Shown: one piece after another, positions 7,945-16,760 of the stretch
Numbering within the stretch: position 1 is the stretch's first letter
Layout: each line of letters begins with the position of its first letter
Notes under the pieces: model-generated
The model's database searches: none
The model's input: the letters and a program-made list of their open reading frames with translations, nothing else
What the model was told of the DNA's origin: nothing
Position numbers and translations under genes: made by a program
Origin: Bacteroidota bacterium
GTDB taxonomy: Bacteria; Bacteroidota; Bacteroidia; M30B66
Assembly: GCA_027490225.1 (NCBI GenBank)
Contig: JAIXYK010000015.1
Span: 1-42,971 of the forward strand
Reading direction: 5' to 3'
DNA: 42,971 nt

Positions 7945-8958
7945 TTAGAATATAGCTTTCTCTTCCACTCTATTGGAAGCGATAATTTTGCCAGTTTCTT
8001 TTACCATATTGTCTACTTCTTTTGCAGAAATTTTAATTTGTGAAAGTAGCATTTTCAAATCTTCGTCTGCGGTTTCATTAATATTAATGAGTTCTACACA
8101 AGATAAAAGCCTTACCAATGGTCCTCTTATTTTGTGAGAATTATAAAAAGCAAATTCTGCCAATTGCTTGTTTCTAATAACTAAATCTTGTTCCTGAATT
8201 TTCTTTTGTGTTTGGTCTACCATACCACCAATCATTCTTATAGCCCTTCCGTCTTCATTTCTTATAATGATTCCTTTGTCTTCAACAATTGCATATGAGC
8301 CGTTCTTTCTTTTAAATCGGTATTCATCTGACCAAAAATCGGCGTCTCCGTTTTTAAAAGCATCTAGTTTTGAATAAACTCTTTGTTTGTCATCGGGGTG
8401 TAACAGCTCTACCCACCAGTCTATAGTGTCTTTTACTTCAGTTGCGGGAAAACCAAAAACTTTTTGAATACCTTCACCCCACCAGAGGGTTTCGTTTACC
8501 AAGTCCCAATCCCAGATTACATCATTTGTAGCTTTAGAAATTGTTTTGAATTTAATATCACTGTTGTACAGGTCTTCTCTTAATTGTTTTTCCTCAGAAA
8601 TATCTTGCCCAACTCCCCAAATATTTAAGTCGGCAATAATTGGATTTTTTCTAACCCTAATGGTTAATGAGATATATTTCTGTTTCCCATCTGCACAATT
8701 TATTTTTATTTGATCAATTGATTGAGAAAAGTCCTGGTGTTGATTCCATATTTTTATTATTTCTTCTCTGTAATTTCGTTCTGGAAATAAAAGCAAAAGT
8801 GCTTTTGGATTTCCTATGATAGTTTCCGCACTATAGCCAGTTTCTAATTCACATGCAGTGTTCCAAATACGGATAATTCCAGTTTTATCGAGCGCAGCTA
8901 ACATTACAGGAAATTGCTGTATTACCGTTTGAATGGAGATTGGTTTTTCTACAGACAT
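7945..8958 (-). CDS. Double-PAS protein with H-box (DHp-like) helix but no kinase ATPase domain
   Basis: 337 residues. PAS1 lies at about 8-122 (QFPVMLAALDKTGIIRIWN) and PAS2 of the PAS_3 kind at about 134-255 (WDWDLVNETLWWGEG, ending in MVDQTQKK). A helical segment at about 262-325 carries FAFYNSHKIRGPLVRLL, the H-box of histidine kinases with candidate phospho-acceptor His275. The protein ends there: there are no N, G1 or G2 boxes of a HATPase domain, and the stop codon at 7945 sits 10 bases from the convergent Rieske gene. It is cytoplasmic, with no membrane segment. It could be a sensor phosphorylated by another kinase or a pure dimerisation sensor. Its closest parallel in the window is the protein at 15646-16722. 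Confidence 0.8.
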   Translation of the reverse strand: MSVEKPISIQTVIQQFPVMLAALDKTGIIRIWNTACELETGYSAETIIGNPKALLLLFPERNYREEIIKIWNQHQDFSQSIDQIKINCADGKQKYISLTIRVRKNPIIADLNIWGVGQDISEEKQLREDLYNSDIKFKTISKATNDVIWDWDLVNETLWWGEGIQKVFGFPATEVKDTIDWWVELLHPDDKQRVYSKLDAFKNGDADFWSDEYRFKRKNGSYAIVEDKGIIIRNEDGRAIRMIGGMVDQTQKKIQEQDLVIRNKQLAEFAFYNSHKIRGPLVRLLSCVELININETADEDLKMLLSQIKISAKEVDNMVKETGKIIASNRVEEKAIF

Positions 8959-8990
8959 ATACTGATAAAGAATGTATAAAGATTAAAATT

Positions 8991-8998
8991 CAAAACTA
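8991..8998 (-). promoter_or_regulatory. Possible -7 box of the double-PAS gene
   Basis: TAGTTTTG on the minus strand matches TAnnTTTG and lies 32 bases before the start codon. No TTG is seen at the usual spacing, so this is a weak call. Confidence 0.35.
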
Positions 8999-9028
8999 CT
9001 AATGTTTCGTTTGAAATTTAAATTCTAT

Positions 9029-9069
9029 GAAATAAAAAAACCCTGAACAAAGTCAAGGTTTTTTATTTC
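9029..9069 (-). terminator. Terminator of the nrdB-nrdA operon
   Basis: A long A/T-flanked hairpin. On the minus strand AACCTTGA pairs with TCAGGGTT (one G-U pair) and is extended by A-run/T-run pairing up to GAAATA and TATTTC. It lies 12 bases past the nrdA stop and ends in a T run in the minus direction, as expected for an intrinsic terminator. Confidence 0.8.
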
Positions 9070-9081
9070 GATTGATTTATC

Positions 9082-11475
9082 TTAAGAACCGCACTGTTCG
9101 CAGTTTTCTGGGTTATCAAGTGAGCAAGTAAGCTGGTCATCAACGCTTTCTAGATTGTTTACCATTGGTTGAATTTGTGGTTCAGCTTGCATTTGCACTG
9201 TAAATTTAATGGCATCAGCAGCAGCTTTTGACCTTAAGTAGTACATTCCTGTTTTTAATCCTTTTTTCCATCCGTAGAAGTGCATGCTTGTTAATTTAGC
9301 AACACTTGGATTCTCCATAAATATGTTCAAAGACTGAGACTGGCATATATAAGCGCCTCTGTCGGCGGCCATATCAATCAAAGTTTTTTGTTTTATTTCC
9401 CAAACGGTTTTATACAAATCTTTAATATTATCTGGAACTTCGGCAATGTGCTGTACAGAGCCGTTTGCTGAAATAATTTTATCTTTTAAACGGTCATTCC
9501 AAACCCCAAGTTCAACAAGGTCTCTTAGTAAATGCTTGTTTACAATGATAAAATCTCCAGAAAGCACTCTACGTGTATAGATATTACTTGTATATGGCTC
9601 AAAACATTCGTTATTTCCTAATACCTGAGAAGTAGAAGCTGTTGGCATTGGCGCCAATAATAAAGAATTACGAACTCCGTATTTAGCAACTTCCTCTTTT
9701 AAAACAGACCATTCCCATCTATCTGAAGGAGTAACACCCCACATATCAAATTGGAAAATGCCTTTAGAAACTGGTGAACCTGGGTAGGTTTCGTAGTGTC
9801 CGTCTTTTTTTGCCAAATCTTTAGAAGCTGTCATTGCTGCATAATAGATAGTTTCATGAATTTCTCTATTCAATTGCTGTGCTTCTTCGCTTTCGAAAGG
9901 GTAACGCAATAGGATAAATGCGTCAGCCAAGCCTTGAATTCCAATACCGATTGGTCTGTGGCGCATATTAGAGCGCTTAGCTTCAATTACAGGGTAGTAA
10001 TTTCTGTCAATTATTCTGTTGAGGTTGTAAGTGATTTGATACGTAACCTCAAAAAGTTTGTTATGGTCGAATACTCCATCAATTATATACCTTGGCAATG
10101 CGATTGATGCAAGGTTACAAACTGCAACTTCATCAGGAGAAGTATATTCAATAATTTCAGTACAAAGGTTTGAAGATTTTATAGTACCTAAATTTTGTTG
10201 ATTGGATTTTCCATTACAAGCATCTTTATATAACATGTAAGGTGTACCGGTTTCAATTTGAGCATCTAATATGGCTGCCCATAATTCACGTGCAGGTATT
10301 GTTTTACGGGCTTTACCTTCTTCTTCGTATTGTGTGTATAAAGCTTCAAATTCTGCTCCCCAGCATTCTGAAAGTCCAGGTGCTTCATTGGGACAAAATA
10401 ATGACCAGTCTTCAGAAGCTTCAACTCTTTTCATGAATAAGTCAGATATCCAAAGGGCGTAAAATAAATCTCTGGCGCGCACTTCTTCTTTTCCATGATT
10501 CTTTCTCAAGTTTAAGAAGTCGAAAATATCAGCATGCCAAGGCTCAATGTATACTGCAAAAGAACCTTTTCTTTTTCCTCCACCTTGGTCTACATACCTT
10601 GCTGTATCATTAAATACGCGCAACATTGGTACAATTCCATTTGATGTTCCGTTTGTCCCTCTGATGTAAGAACCAGTTGCCCTTACATTGTGAATACTAA
10701 TACCGATACCGCCAGCGCTTTGAGAAATCTTAGCACATTGTTTTAAAGTATCATAAATTCCATCAATACTATCGTCTCGCATGCTTAGAAGAAAGCAGCT
10801 TGACATTTGTGGTTTTGGTGTACCTGCATTGAATAATGTTGGCGTAGCATGTGTAAACCAACGCTCCGACATTAAATCATATGTTTTAATGGCATTTTCA
10901 ATATCATCTTTGTGAATACCAACAGCCACACGCATTAGCATATGTTGAGGGCGTTCCACAACTTTGTTATTTAATTTTAAAAGATAAGATTTCTCTAAAG
11001 TTTTGAAACCAAAATAGTCATAACCAAAATCGCGGTCATAAATTATTGAAGAGTCTAATAATTCTGCGTTGTCTTTGATTATTTCAAACACATCATCTGC
11101 AATTAATGGCGCAGGTTGGTTAGTTGCAGGATCAATATAAAAGTATAAATCTTTAATTGTTTCTGAAAACGACTTTTTAGTTGTTTTGTGCAAATTGGAA
11201 ATTGCAATTCTTGACGCTAAAAGTGCGTAATCTGGATGTTTTGTTGTTAATGAAGCAGCAGTTTCTGCGGCGAGATTATCTAATTCTGTAGTTGAAACTC
11301 CAGGGTAAATTCCTTGAATTACTTTCATAGCCACATGCACAGCATCAACGTGCACAGGATCTAATCCATAACATAGTTTTTGAATACGAGCTGTTACTTT
11401 ATCAAATTTTACGGCTTCTTTACGGCCATCTCTTTTAATAACGTAAGATTGGGTGTTGGTGATTGTTGTGTTCAT
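9082..11475 (-). CDS. nrdA: Ribonucleoside-diphosphate reductase, large (alpha) subunit, class Ia
   Basis: Reduces ribonucleoside diphosphates to deoxyribonucleotides together with NrdB. It has 797 residues. The N-terminal ATP-cone ([17 protein letters not shown], about 11-100) gives allosteric activity control. The catalytic barrel shows the first active-site cysteine in MSSCFLLSM, the loop SNLCTEI with the thiyl-radical cysteine and its glutamate, and the second disulfide cysteine in [11 protein letters not shown]. The tail ends ENCEQCGS, the swinging redox Cys pair that is re-reduced by thioredoxin or glutaredoxin. It lies eight bases after nrdB in one operon and is followed by a terminator. 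Confidence 0.97.
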   Translation of the reverse strand: MNTTITNTQSYVIKRDGRKEAVKFDKVTARIQKLCYGLDPVHVDAVHVAMKVIQGIYPGVSTTELDNLAAETAASLTTKHPDYALLASRIAISNLHKTTKKSFSETIKDLYFYIDPATNQPAPLIADDVFEIIKDNAELLDSSIIYDRDFGYDYFGFKTLEKSYLLKLNNKVVERPQHMLMRVAVGIHKDDIENAIKTYDLMSERWFTHATPTLFNAGTPKPQMSSCFLLSMRDDSIDGIYDTLKQCAKISQSAGGIGISIHNVRATGSYIRGTNGTSNGIVPMLRVFNDTARYVDQGGGKRKGSFAVYIEPWHADIFDFLNLRKNHGKEEVRARDLFYALWISDLFMKRVEASEDWSLFCPNEAPGLSECWGAEFEALYTQYEEEGKARKTIPARELWAAILDAQIETGTPYMLYKDACNGKSNQQNLGTIKSSNLCTEIIEYTSPDEVAVCNLASIALPRYIIDGVFDHNKLFEVTYQITYNLNRIIDRNYYPVIEAKRSNMRHRPIGIGIQGLADAFILLRYPFESEEAQQLNREIHETIYYAAMTASKDLAKKDGHYETYPGSPVSKGIFQFDMWGVTPSDRWEWSVLKEEVAKYGVRNSLLLAPMPTASTSQVLGNNECFEPYTSNIYTRRVLSGDFIIVNKHLLRDLVELGVWNDRLKDKIISANGSVQHIAEVPDNIKDLYKTVWEIKQKTLIDMAADRGAYICQSQSLNIFMENPSVAKLTSMHFYGWKKGLKTGMYYLRSKAAADAIKFTVQMQAEPQIQPMVNNLESVDDQLTCSLDNPENCEQCGS

Positions 11476-11483
11476 GTTGTCTT

Positions 11484-12515
11484 TTAAAACTCCTCGTTAA
11501 AACTAATGATGTTTTCTTTTTTGTCTTTGTTAACACCCGCTTTGGTGTATTCTGGTACGCGCTCTTCGAAGAAATTAGACTTCCCTTGAAGAGAAATTAA
11601 TTCCATAAAATCGAAAGGATTTGTTGCATTGTAAATTTTATTGTAACCCAATGCCACCATTAATCTATCAGCCACAAATTCAATATATTGTCTCATTAAT
11701 ACTGCATTCATACCGATAAGAGATACAGGTAAAGCGTCGGTTACAAAATCCTTTTCAATATCAACAGCATCTTTGATTATTTCTTTAACAGTAGACTCGG
11801 GCAACTTGTTTTCTAATTGTGAATATAACAAACAAGCAAAATCGCAATGTAAACCTTCGTCTCTTGAAATAAGTGAGTTTGAAAATCCTAAGCCTTTCAT
11901 CAAGCCTCTTTTCTTTAACCAGAAAATAGAGCAAAAAGAACCAGAGAAGAAAATTCCTTCTACAGCAGCAAATGCTACTAATCTTTCTGCAAAGCTTCCT
12001 TTGGTAATCCATCTCAAAGCCCAGTCTGCTTTTTGAGCTACGGCAGGCATATGGTCTATTGCATGAAACAATTTATCTTTTTCTTCAGCATCTTTTATGT
12101 AGGTATCAATTAATAATGAATAGGTTTCTGAGTGAATGTTCTCCATCATTATTTGAAAACCATAAAAACAACGTGCTTCAGGATATTGCACCTCGTTCAT
12201 AAAGTTAATCGCAAGATTTTCATTTACTATTCCATCACTTGCGGCAAAAAATGCAAGCACATGCTTCACAAAATGTTTTTCATCAGAATTCAATTTATTT
12301 TCCCAATCTGCAAAGTCTGAAGATAAATCTATTTCTTCTGCTGTCCAGAAACTTTGTTCTGACAGTTTGTACATGTTCCAGATAGCAGGATGTTTAATTG
12401 GAAATAATACAAAACGATCTTTATTTTCAATTAAAATTGGTTCTGTTTCTTGCTTGCGATCTGTAACCATCACGTTTAGTTCCTCGAGGCTTGCTGTTGT
12501 TAAGTTTGTGCTCAT
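11484..12515 (-). CDS. nrdB: Ribonucleoside-diphosphate reductase, small (beta) subunit
   Basis: Ferritin-like subunit that houses the diiron-tyrosyl radical. The start is taken at the ATG at 12513-12515 ([13 protein letters not shown]), giving 343 residues. A start nine codons upstream adds only a poorly conserved tail. Metal ligands are recognisable in [12 protein letters not shown] (Asp), ENIHSETY (Glu and His, with the radical Tyr four residues after His as in E. coli Tyr122) and [11 protein letters not shown] (Glu, His). The radical tyrosine is present, so this is class Ia rather than a Tyr-less class Ic protein. It precedes nrdA by eight bases. The 378-bp region upstream carries a repeated motif that may be regulatory. 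Confidence 0.96.
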   Translation of the reverse strand: MSTNLTTASLEELNVMVTDRKQETEPILIENKDRFVLFPIKHPAIWNMYKLSEQSFWTAEEIDLSSDFADWENKLNSDEKHFVKHVLAFFAASDGIVNENLAINFMNEVQYPEARCFYGFQIMMENIHSETYSLLIDTYIKDAEEKDKLFHAIDHMPAVAQKADWALRWITKGSFAERLVAFAAVEGIFFSGSFCSIFWLKKRGLMKGLGFSNSLISRDEGLHCDFACLLYSQLENKLPESTVKEIIKDAVDIEKDFVTDALPVSLIGMNAVLMRQYIEFVADRLMVALGYNKIYNATNPFDFMELISLQGKSNFFEERVPEYTKAGVNKDKKENIISFNEEF

Positions 12516-12893
12516 GTATGTATTTAAAATATTGATTATCAAGTTGTTGCGTATTTTTCTAAGGCCAAAGATTTCAAAAAAAGTTAAATACTTTCTTTTC
12601 AGTTACTTATATCAAAAGCTTTAGGGGAAAACTTGCTTCACAAAAATCGTTTTGGAAATCATACCAGCCTAATCGTTTTTGTTAACATTTGACTTCACTT
12701 TTTAACATTTGCTTCACATAGCCTTTATCTGCTTGCTTTCAAGCGATTTATACATTCACTTAAAAGGGAACAAATTGAAGCCGAAACGAATTTTGCACAG
12801 TCTATGGCGCTAACAATTAAGCGTTTAAAATCATCTTAACAAATTGTAAAACGACAAAACAAAACAAATTCTTGTGTAGTTTATAAAACTTTC
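12516..12893. other. Intergenic region upstream of nrdB, no gene seen
   Basis: About 380 AT-rich bases between nrdB and the DUF3109 gene, both on the minus strand. No convincing reading frame is seen. It contains two 20-bp-spaced copies of a TTAACATTTG...CTTCAC motif and a partial third (separate entry). No perfect TAnnTTTG promoter was found. Near matches on the minus strand (TAACTTTT and AATCTTTG, between about 12570 and 12590) are the best candidates for the nrdB promoter. Confidence 0.5.
12682..12717. repeat. Tandem imperfect repeat upstream of nrdB
   Basis: TTAACATTTGACTTCAC (12682-12698) and TTAACATTTGCTTCAC (12702-12717) differ by one inserted base and start exactly 20 bases apart, that is two helical turns. 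A shorter echo, TTGCTTCAC, lies at 12633-12641 or so. The arrangement suggests cooperative binding of a regulator on one face of the DNA. It does not look like the NrdR box known from other bacteria. Confidence 0.55.
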
Positions 12894-13478
12894 TTAAAGA
12901 GAAGGCCGGCTCTTTTTAAGCTCTTTTGCGGTAATGCACAGTAGCTCAAACCATTCTTCCCCATAAGAGCGAATAAGTGCGTCTTTAAGAAATAAATATA
13001 CTGGAACATCTAGTTTTGAACCGCAAGCGCAAGCGGGTTTACAAATGTCCCAAGTATGGTAATTTAAAGCATCTATATCAACCAGTTTTTTTACCCTAAT
13101 TGGATACAGATGGCAAGAGATGGGTTTTCTGAATTTTGTTTTTCCATTTAACCATGCTTTTTCAATTCCACAGCCAGCAATACCATCTTTATCAAAAACT
13201 GTATATGCACAATGTTTTCCATCAACAAGTGGAGTAACTAAATCACCATCACTATCTAACAAATAATGGCCTTGCTGTTCAATCGCATTATTACCTTCTT
13301 CGGTTAGCTCTGACTTTATTTTACTATAAATCTCTTCTAATGTATCAGCTTCTTCAAAACTCAGCGGAGCTCCACCATCACCCAAAACACAACAAGCCCC
13401 TCTGCAGGCATTCAAATCGCACAAAAACTTTTTTTCAAATACGTCCTCCGAAACAAGAACATTCCCAACAATAACCAT
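12894..13478 (-). CDS. DUF3109 family cysteine-rich protein
   Basis: Soluble protein of unknown role, 194 residues from the ATG at 13476-13478. A longer frame upstream is only the mirror of the divergent TPR gene. Cysteines cluster in C-x4-C-x3-CC near the N-terminus (Cys20, 25, 29, 30: FLCDLNACRGACC), with more in GKHCAY, GIAGCGIEK, PISCHLYP and ICKPACACGS. This is the pattern of the DUF3109 family, related to the YkgJ-type CxxxCxxCC proteins thought to bind zinc or an iron-sulfur cluster. Metal binding is inference. It is divergent from the TPR gene over 64 bp. A perfect TAnnTTTG box lies four bases from the ATG. Confidence 0.85.
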   Translation of the reverse strand: MVIVGNVLVSEDVFEKKFLCDLNACRGACCVLGDGGAPLSFEEADTLEEIYSKIKSELTEEGNNAIEQQGHYLLDSDGDLVTPLVDGKHCAYTVFDKDGIAGCGIEKAWLNGKTKFRKPISCHLYPIRVKKLVDIDALNYHTWDICKPACACGSKLDVPVYLFLKDALIRSYGEEWFELLCITAKELKKSRPSL

Positions 13479-13482
13479 GGTG

Positions 13483-13490
13483 CAAAAATA
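13483..13490 (-). promoter_or_regulatory. -7 box of the DUF3109 gene
   Basis: TATTTTTG on the minus strand, four bases (CACC) before the ATG. The nearest upstream TTG is 24 bases away, one more than the usual spacing. A leaderless mRNA is predicted. Confidence 0.55.
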
Positions 13491-13530
13491 AACTTTCCTC
13501 TGTAAATAAAGCCACAAGCCATAATATATG

Positions 13531-13538
13531 TAATTTCG
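13531..13538 (+). promoter_or_regulatory. -7 box of the TPR gene
   Basis: TAATTTCG, matching TAnnTTyG, ends four bases (CGCC) before the ATG at 13543. No TTG lies at normal spacing. It is divergent from the DUF3109 box about 40 bp away. Confidence 0.5.
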
Positions 13539-13542
13539 CGCC

Positions 13543-14046
13543 ATGGAAAATGAAAACCTTGAATTTGAAGATATGTTACTTGAGGTGGATGAGCTCATTA
13601 GAAATAATAAAATTGCTGATGCCGTGTTACTCCTCGAAAACATTATCAACCAAACACCTGATTATGGTAAAGCCTACAATCACTTGGGTTGGATTTATGA
13701 AACTAAATTTAAAGATGTTTTAAAGGCGGAAAAGATGTACAAACAATGTTTGGCATACAATCCAGATTATCCTCCTGTTTATTTAAATTTAAGTATCGTT
13801 TTGTCTTTGCTTTCAAAATACGAAGAACAAGAAGCCCTTCTCAACAAAGCATTAGAAGTTCCTGGAATTGAAAAATCAGGAATCATCAATGAATTAGGTA
13901 TTTTGTATGAATTGAAACTTGATTACAACAAAGCCATCGAATACTATAAATCTGCTATAAAGCTTTCTCTTAGCGACAAGAATATTGAGACGTATCTTAA
14001 GTCAATAGACCGTTGTCGTTTAAAACGCGATTTTGATTTCGCATAA
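13543..14046 (+). CDS. Tetratricopeptide repeat (TPR) protein
   Basis: Cytoplasmic protein of 167 residues made of about four TPR-like helical pairs: around 16-50 (IADAVLLLENIINQTPDY), 42-76 (AYNHLGWIYETKFKDVLKAE), 77-110 (CLAYNPDYPPVYLNLSIVL) and 118-155 (ELGILYELKLDYNKAIEYY). No signal peptide or membrane segment. It probably acts in protein-protein contacts; partners are unknown. It is followed 38 bases later by glyS on the same strand and is divergent from the DUF3109 gene. Confidence 0.85.
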   Translation: MENENLEFEDMLLEVDELIRNNKIADAVLLLENIINQTPDYGKAYNHLGWIYETKFKDVLKAEKMYKQCLAYNPDYPPVYLNLSIVLSLLSKYEEQEALLNKALEVPGIEKSGIINELGILYELKLDYNKAIEYYKSAIKLSLSDKNIETYLKSIDRCRLKRDFDFA

Positions 14047-14084
14047 TTCTATATTTTCGCCAAAAATTTAATTGCCACCCCACA

Positions 14085-15551
14085 ATGATTCAACCAGAAG
14101 AACTTTTTAAAAAGGTTACTGCACATGCAAAAGAATACGGTTTTGTTTTCCAATCTTCAGAAATATATGATGGGCTCAGTGCCGTTTATGATTATGGGCA
14201 AAATGGTTCGGAATTAAAAAACAACATCAAAGCCTATTGGTGGCAAGCAATGGTGCAATTAAATGAGAATATTGTTGGTATTGATTCAGCAATATTTATG
14301 CATCCTAAAGTTTGGAAAGCTTCCGGTCACGTTGATGGGTTCAGCGATCCAATGATTGACAATAAAGATTCAAAAAAGAGATACAGAGCTGATCAATTGT
14401 TGGAAGAACAAATTGAAAAATATCAAAAGAAAGGCAAAACTGATAAGGCCGAACAATTAGAAGCAGACATGAACGAGGCCTTGAACGATAACAACTTGGC
14501 CAGATTGTTAGATTTAATTGTAGCCCACGAAATAGTTTGCCCAATAAGTGGTACAAGAAACTGGACAGAAGTTAGACAGTTTAATTTAATGTTTAGCACC
14601 CAGATGGGCTCTGTTGCTGATGATGCTGATACAGTTTATTTGAGACCAGAAACAGCACAAGGAATTTTCGTTAACTTCTTGAATGTACAGAAAACCGGTA
14701 GAATGAAAATTCCATTTGGTATTGCTCAAATTGGAAAAGCTTTTAGAAATGAGATTATTGCACGCCAATTCATTATGCGCATGCGTGAGTTTGAGCAAAT
14801 GGAAATGCAATTTTTTGTGCGCCCAGGCACTGAAGAACAATGGTATGCGCATTGGAAAAAAGCAAGGTTGCAATGGCACCTTTCATTAGGTACACCTGCA
14901 GAAAAGTATCGTTACCACGACCATGTGAAACTTGCACATTATGCAAATGCAGCTGTTGATATCGAGTTCGAATTTCCATTTGGTTTTAAAGAAGTAGAAG
15001 GAATCCACTCTCGTTCTGATTTTGATTTGAAGCAACATCAAGATTTTTCAGGAAAAAAGATGCAGTATTTTGATCCGGAAATCAATCAGAATTACATTCC
15101 TTATGTGATTGAAACCAGCATTGGATTGGATAGAATGTTTCTTTTGACCATGTGCAATGCTTATAAAGAAGAAGAAGTTGGCGAGGGTGATAAAATTGAA
15201 ACAAGGGTTGTGTTGGCTTTGCCGCCTCAGTTGGCACCTATTAAAGTGGCTATTTTCCCATTAACAAAAAAAGACGGTCTGCCAGAAAAAGCTAGGCAAA
15301 TAATGGATGAGTTGAAATTAAGCTTCAAATGCCATTATGAAGAAAAAGATGCTATAGGGAAAAGATACCGTCGTCATGATGCAATCGGTACTCCTTTTTG
15401 TGTAACTGTTGACCATGAAAGTCTTGAAAATGATACAGTTACCATAAGGCACCGCGATTCAATGGTGCAAGAAAGGGTGAGTGTAAAAGATCTTCATTCA
15501 ATTATCGACCAACAAGTAAGCATGTCTTCTTTGCTGAAAAAGTTATTGTAA
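14085..15551 (+). CDS. glyS: Glycyl-tRNA synthetase, homodimeric type
   Basis: Charges tRNA-Gly with glycine. It has 488 residues, a single-chain class II enzyme of the archaeal/eukaryotic-like alpha2 kind rather than the GlyQ+GlyS tetramer. The signature VYLRPETAQGIFVNF, motif 2 (FRNEI..RQFIMRMREFEQMEMQFFV) and motif 3 (ETSIGLDRMFLLTM) are all present, followed by the C-terminal anticodon-binding domain (APIKVAIFPLTKKDGLPEKA to the end). An early segment CPISGTRNWTEVRQFNLMF matches the form seen in Bacteroidota homologues. The TATTTTCG sequence in the short gap upstream could be a -7 box, so it may have its own promoter in addition to read-through from the TPR gene. Confidence 0.97.
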   Translation: MIQPEELFKKVTAHAKEYGFVFQSSEIYDGLSAVYDYGQNGSELKNNIKAYWWQAMVQLNENIVGIDSAIFMHPKVWKASGHVDGFSDPMIDNKDSKKRYRADQLLEEQIEKYQKKGKTDKAEQLEADMNEALNDNNLARLLDLIVAHEIVCPISGTRNWTEVRQFNLMFSTQMGSVADDADTVYLRPETAQGIFVNFLNVQKTGRMKIPFGIAQIGKAFRNEIIARQFIMRMREFEQMEMQFFVRPGTEEQWYAHWKKARLQWHLSLGTPAEKYRYHDHVKLAHYANAAVDIEFEFPFGFKEVEGIHSRSDFDLKQHQDFSGKKMQYFDPEINQNYIPYVIETSIGLDRMFLLTMCNAYKEEEVGEGDKIETRVVLALPPQLAPIKVAIFPLTKKDGLPEKARQIMDELKLSFKCHYEEKDAIGKRYRRHDAIGTPFCVTVDHESLENDTVTIRHRDSMVQERVSVKDLHSIIDQQVSMSSLLKKLL

Positions 15552-15616
15552 ATTTTTATATCATTTTGTAAATTTTATATGCTGATTTGATGCAACTATT
15601 CTTTTAAGAACAGGGT

Positions 15617-15643
15617 AAGTATATTGTAACTATTAATATACTT
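15617..15643. promoter_or_regulatory. Perfect 9-bp inverted repeat just before the PAS-receiver gene
   Basis: AAGTATATT (15617-15625) and AATATACTT (15635-15643) are exact inverted copies with a nine-base spacer, ending two bases before the ATG at 15646. The right arm overlaps TATACTTG (15637-15644), a one-mismatch -7 box. It is a candidate operator or a hairpin covering the start codon. Confidence 0.5.
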
Positions 15644-15645
15644 GC

Positions 15646-16722
15646 ATGCATCAGTTTAACGGAGAATCAGAAGCGGAAGAAGAATTAAACCGTAGTAAAA
15701 AAGAGCTTTCAGACATGTTTAATCAGTCTGTTGTGCCAATTTGTATTACTAACCATAGAGGTGAGTTTGTGCAAGTTAATGAAGCTTTTTGTAATTTATT
15801 TGAATGCATCACCTCAGATTTGTTAGGCAAGTCTTATATTGATGTTCATTTTCAAGACCTCGAACCTACTGCAAAACAGGAGCTTTTAGATGAGGCAACA
15901 AAAATATTTACCAGCAATGCAACTTTTCACAGAGAAATCAGCATGAAGTCTCTAAAAGGAAAACCGCTAGTTGTAGAGGTAATCTTGAAAAAAATTATGG
16001 TCAATGACAGACCTCATATTTCTGTATACATGATTGACCAGACTGAGAAAAGAGATTTTCAAAGAAGAATCATCGAGCAAAATAAAAAACTCAAAGAATT
16101 TGCATTTTTAACTTCACATAAATTGCGTCAACCGCTGGCTAATATTATGGGTTTGATTGAATTGGTGAAAAGCGAATCTCAATCTCAGAAAGACGTTACC
16201 ATTACTTTCGAAACCATTAGAATGCTTACCAGTCAGTTAGATGGTGTAGTGCATGAAATGAACAATGCTATTACAAAACTGGATGTTGAAGTTGAAAAAA
16301 GCCTTTTTCTTGAAAAAGAAGATGAAGGCAGAATTCAAGACGTTTGGATTGTAGATGATGACCAGGTTATTGGCTACATTACTCGTAAAATGCTAATTAA
16401 TGCTGACCCGAGTTTAAAAATTACTGAATACCTCAGCGCTAAAATGGCATTGGAAAAACTTAGGTTAGACCCGAAAGCTCCAGACATATTATTGCTTGAT
16501 ATTAACATGCCTGGTATTGATGGATTCGAATTTTTAGATGCTTTAAATAAAATGAACTGCTTTGTGAACGTATACATGTATTCATCATCTATTGATCCTG
16601 ATGACGTTAAAAGAGCACGTTCATATCCAATGGTAAGGGATTTTTTATCTAAACCTGTTGATGGGGAAACTGTTAGAAAACTACTAGATATTCAGACCTA
16701 CCAAAGAAGGCAAGTTTCATAA
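15646..16722 (+). CDS. PAS - H-box (DHp-like) - receiver protein without an ATPase domain
   Basis: 358 residues, cytoplasmic. A short coiled segment is followed by a PAS domain (about 22-135: MFNQSVVPICITNHRGEF to DQTEKRDF). The H-box region (about 140-215) contains EFAFLTSHKLRQPLANI with candidate phospho-acceptor His158. A complete receiver domain (about 232-350) follows with the acidic pocket DDD at 237-239, phospho-acceptor Asp285 (LLLDINMPG), Ser313 or 314 and Lys336 (LSKP). There is no HATPase domain between H-box and receiver, where a hybrid histidine kinase would have one. It could pass phosphate between an external kinase and its own receiver. The same H-box layout occurs in the protein at 7945-8958. 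The start is ATG 15646. Confidence 0.85.
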   Translation: MHQFNGESEAEEELNRSKKELSDMFNQSVVPICITNHRGEFVQVNEAFCNLFECITSDLLGKSYIDVHFQDLEPTAKQELLDEATKIFTSNATFHREISMKSLKGKPLVVEVILKKIMVNDRPHISVYMIDQTEKRDFQRRIIEQNKKLKEFAFLTSHKLRQPLANIMGLIELVKSESQSQKDVTITFETIRMLTSQLDGVVHEMNNAITKLDVEVEKSLFLEKEDEGRIQDVWIVDDDQVIGYITRKMLINADPSLKITEYLSAKMALEKLRLDPKAPDILLLDINMPGIDGFEFLDALNKMNCFVNVYMYSSSIDPDDVKRARSYPMVRDFLSKPVDGETVRKLLDIQTYQRRQVS

Positions 16723-16741
16723 AATAGATTGTTTATTTTTC

Positions 16742-16749
16742 TAATTTTG
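16742..16749 (+). promoter_or_regulatory. Probable -7 box of the ABC importer operon
   Basis: TAATTTTG, a perfect TAnnTTTG, 11 bases before the ATG at 16761. No clear -33 TTG is seen. Confidence 0.45.
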
Positions 16750-16760
16750 ACCATTATTTT

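Noticed and set aside
12516-12893. B12 riboswitch or NrdR boxes before nrdB
   Set aside because: No cobalamin-box-like core and no paired 16-bp NrdR palindromes were recognisable. Only the 20-bp-phased repeat stands out.
13479-13649. N-terminal extension of the DUF3109 protein by 57 codons
   Set aside because: It mirrors the start of the TPR gene, is Ser-rich, and crosses both promoters. The conserved part begins at the ATG at 13476-13478.
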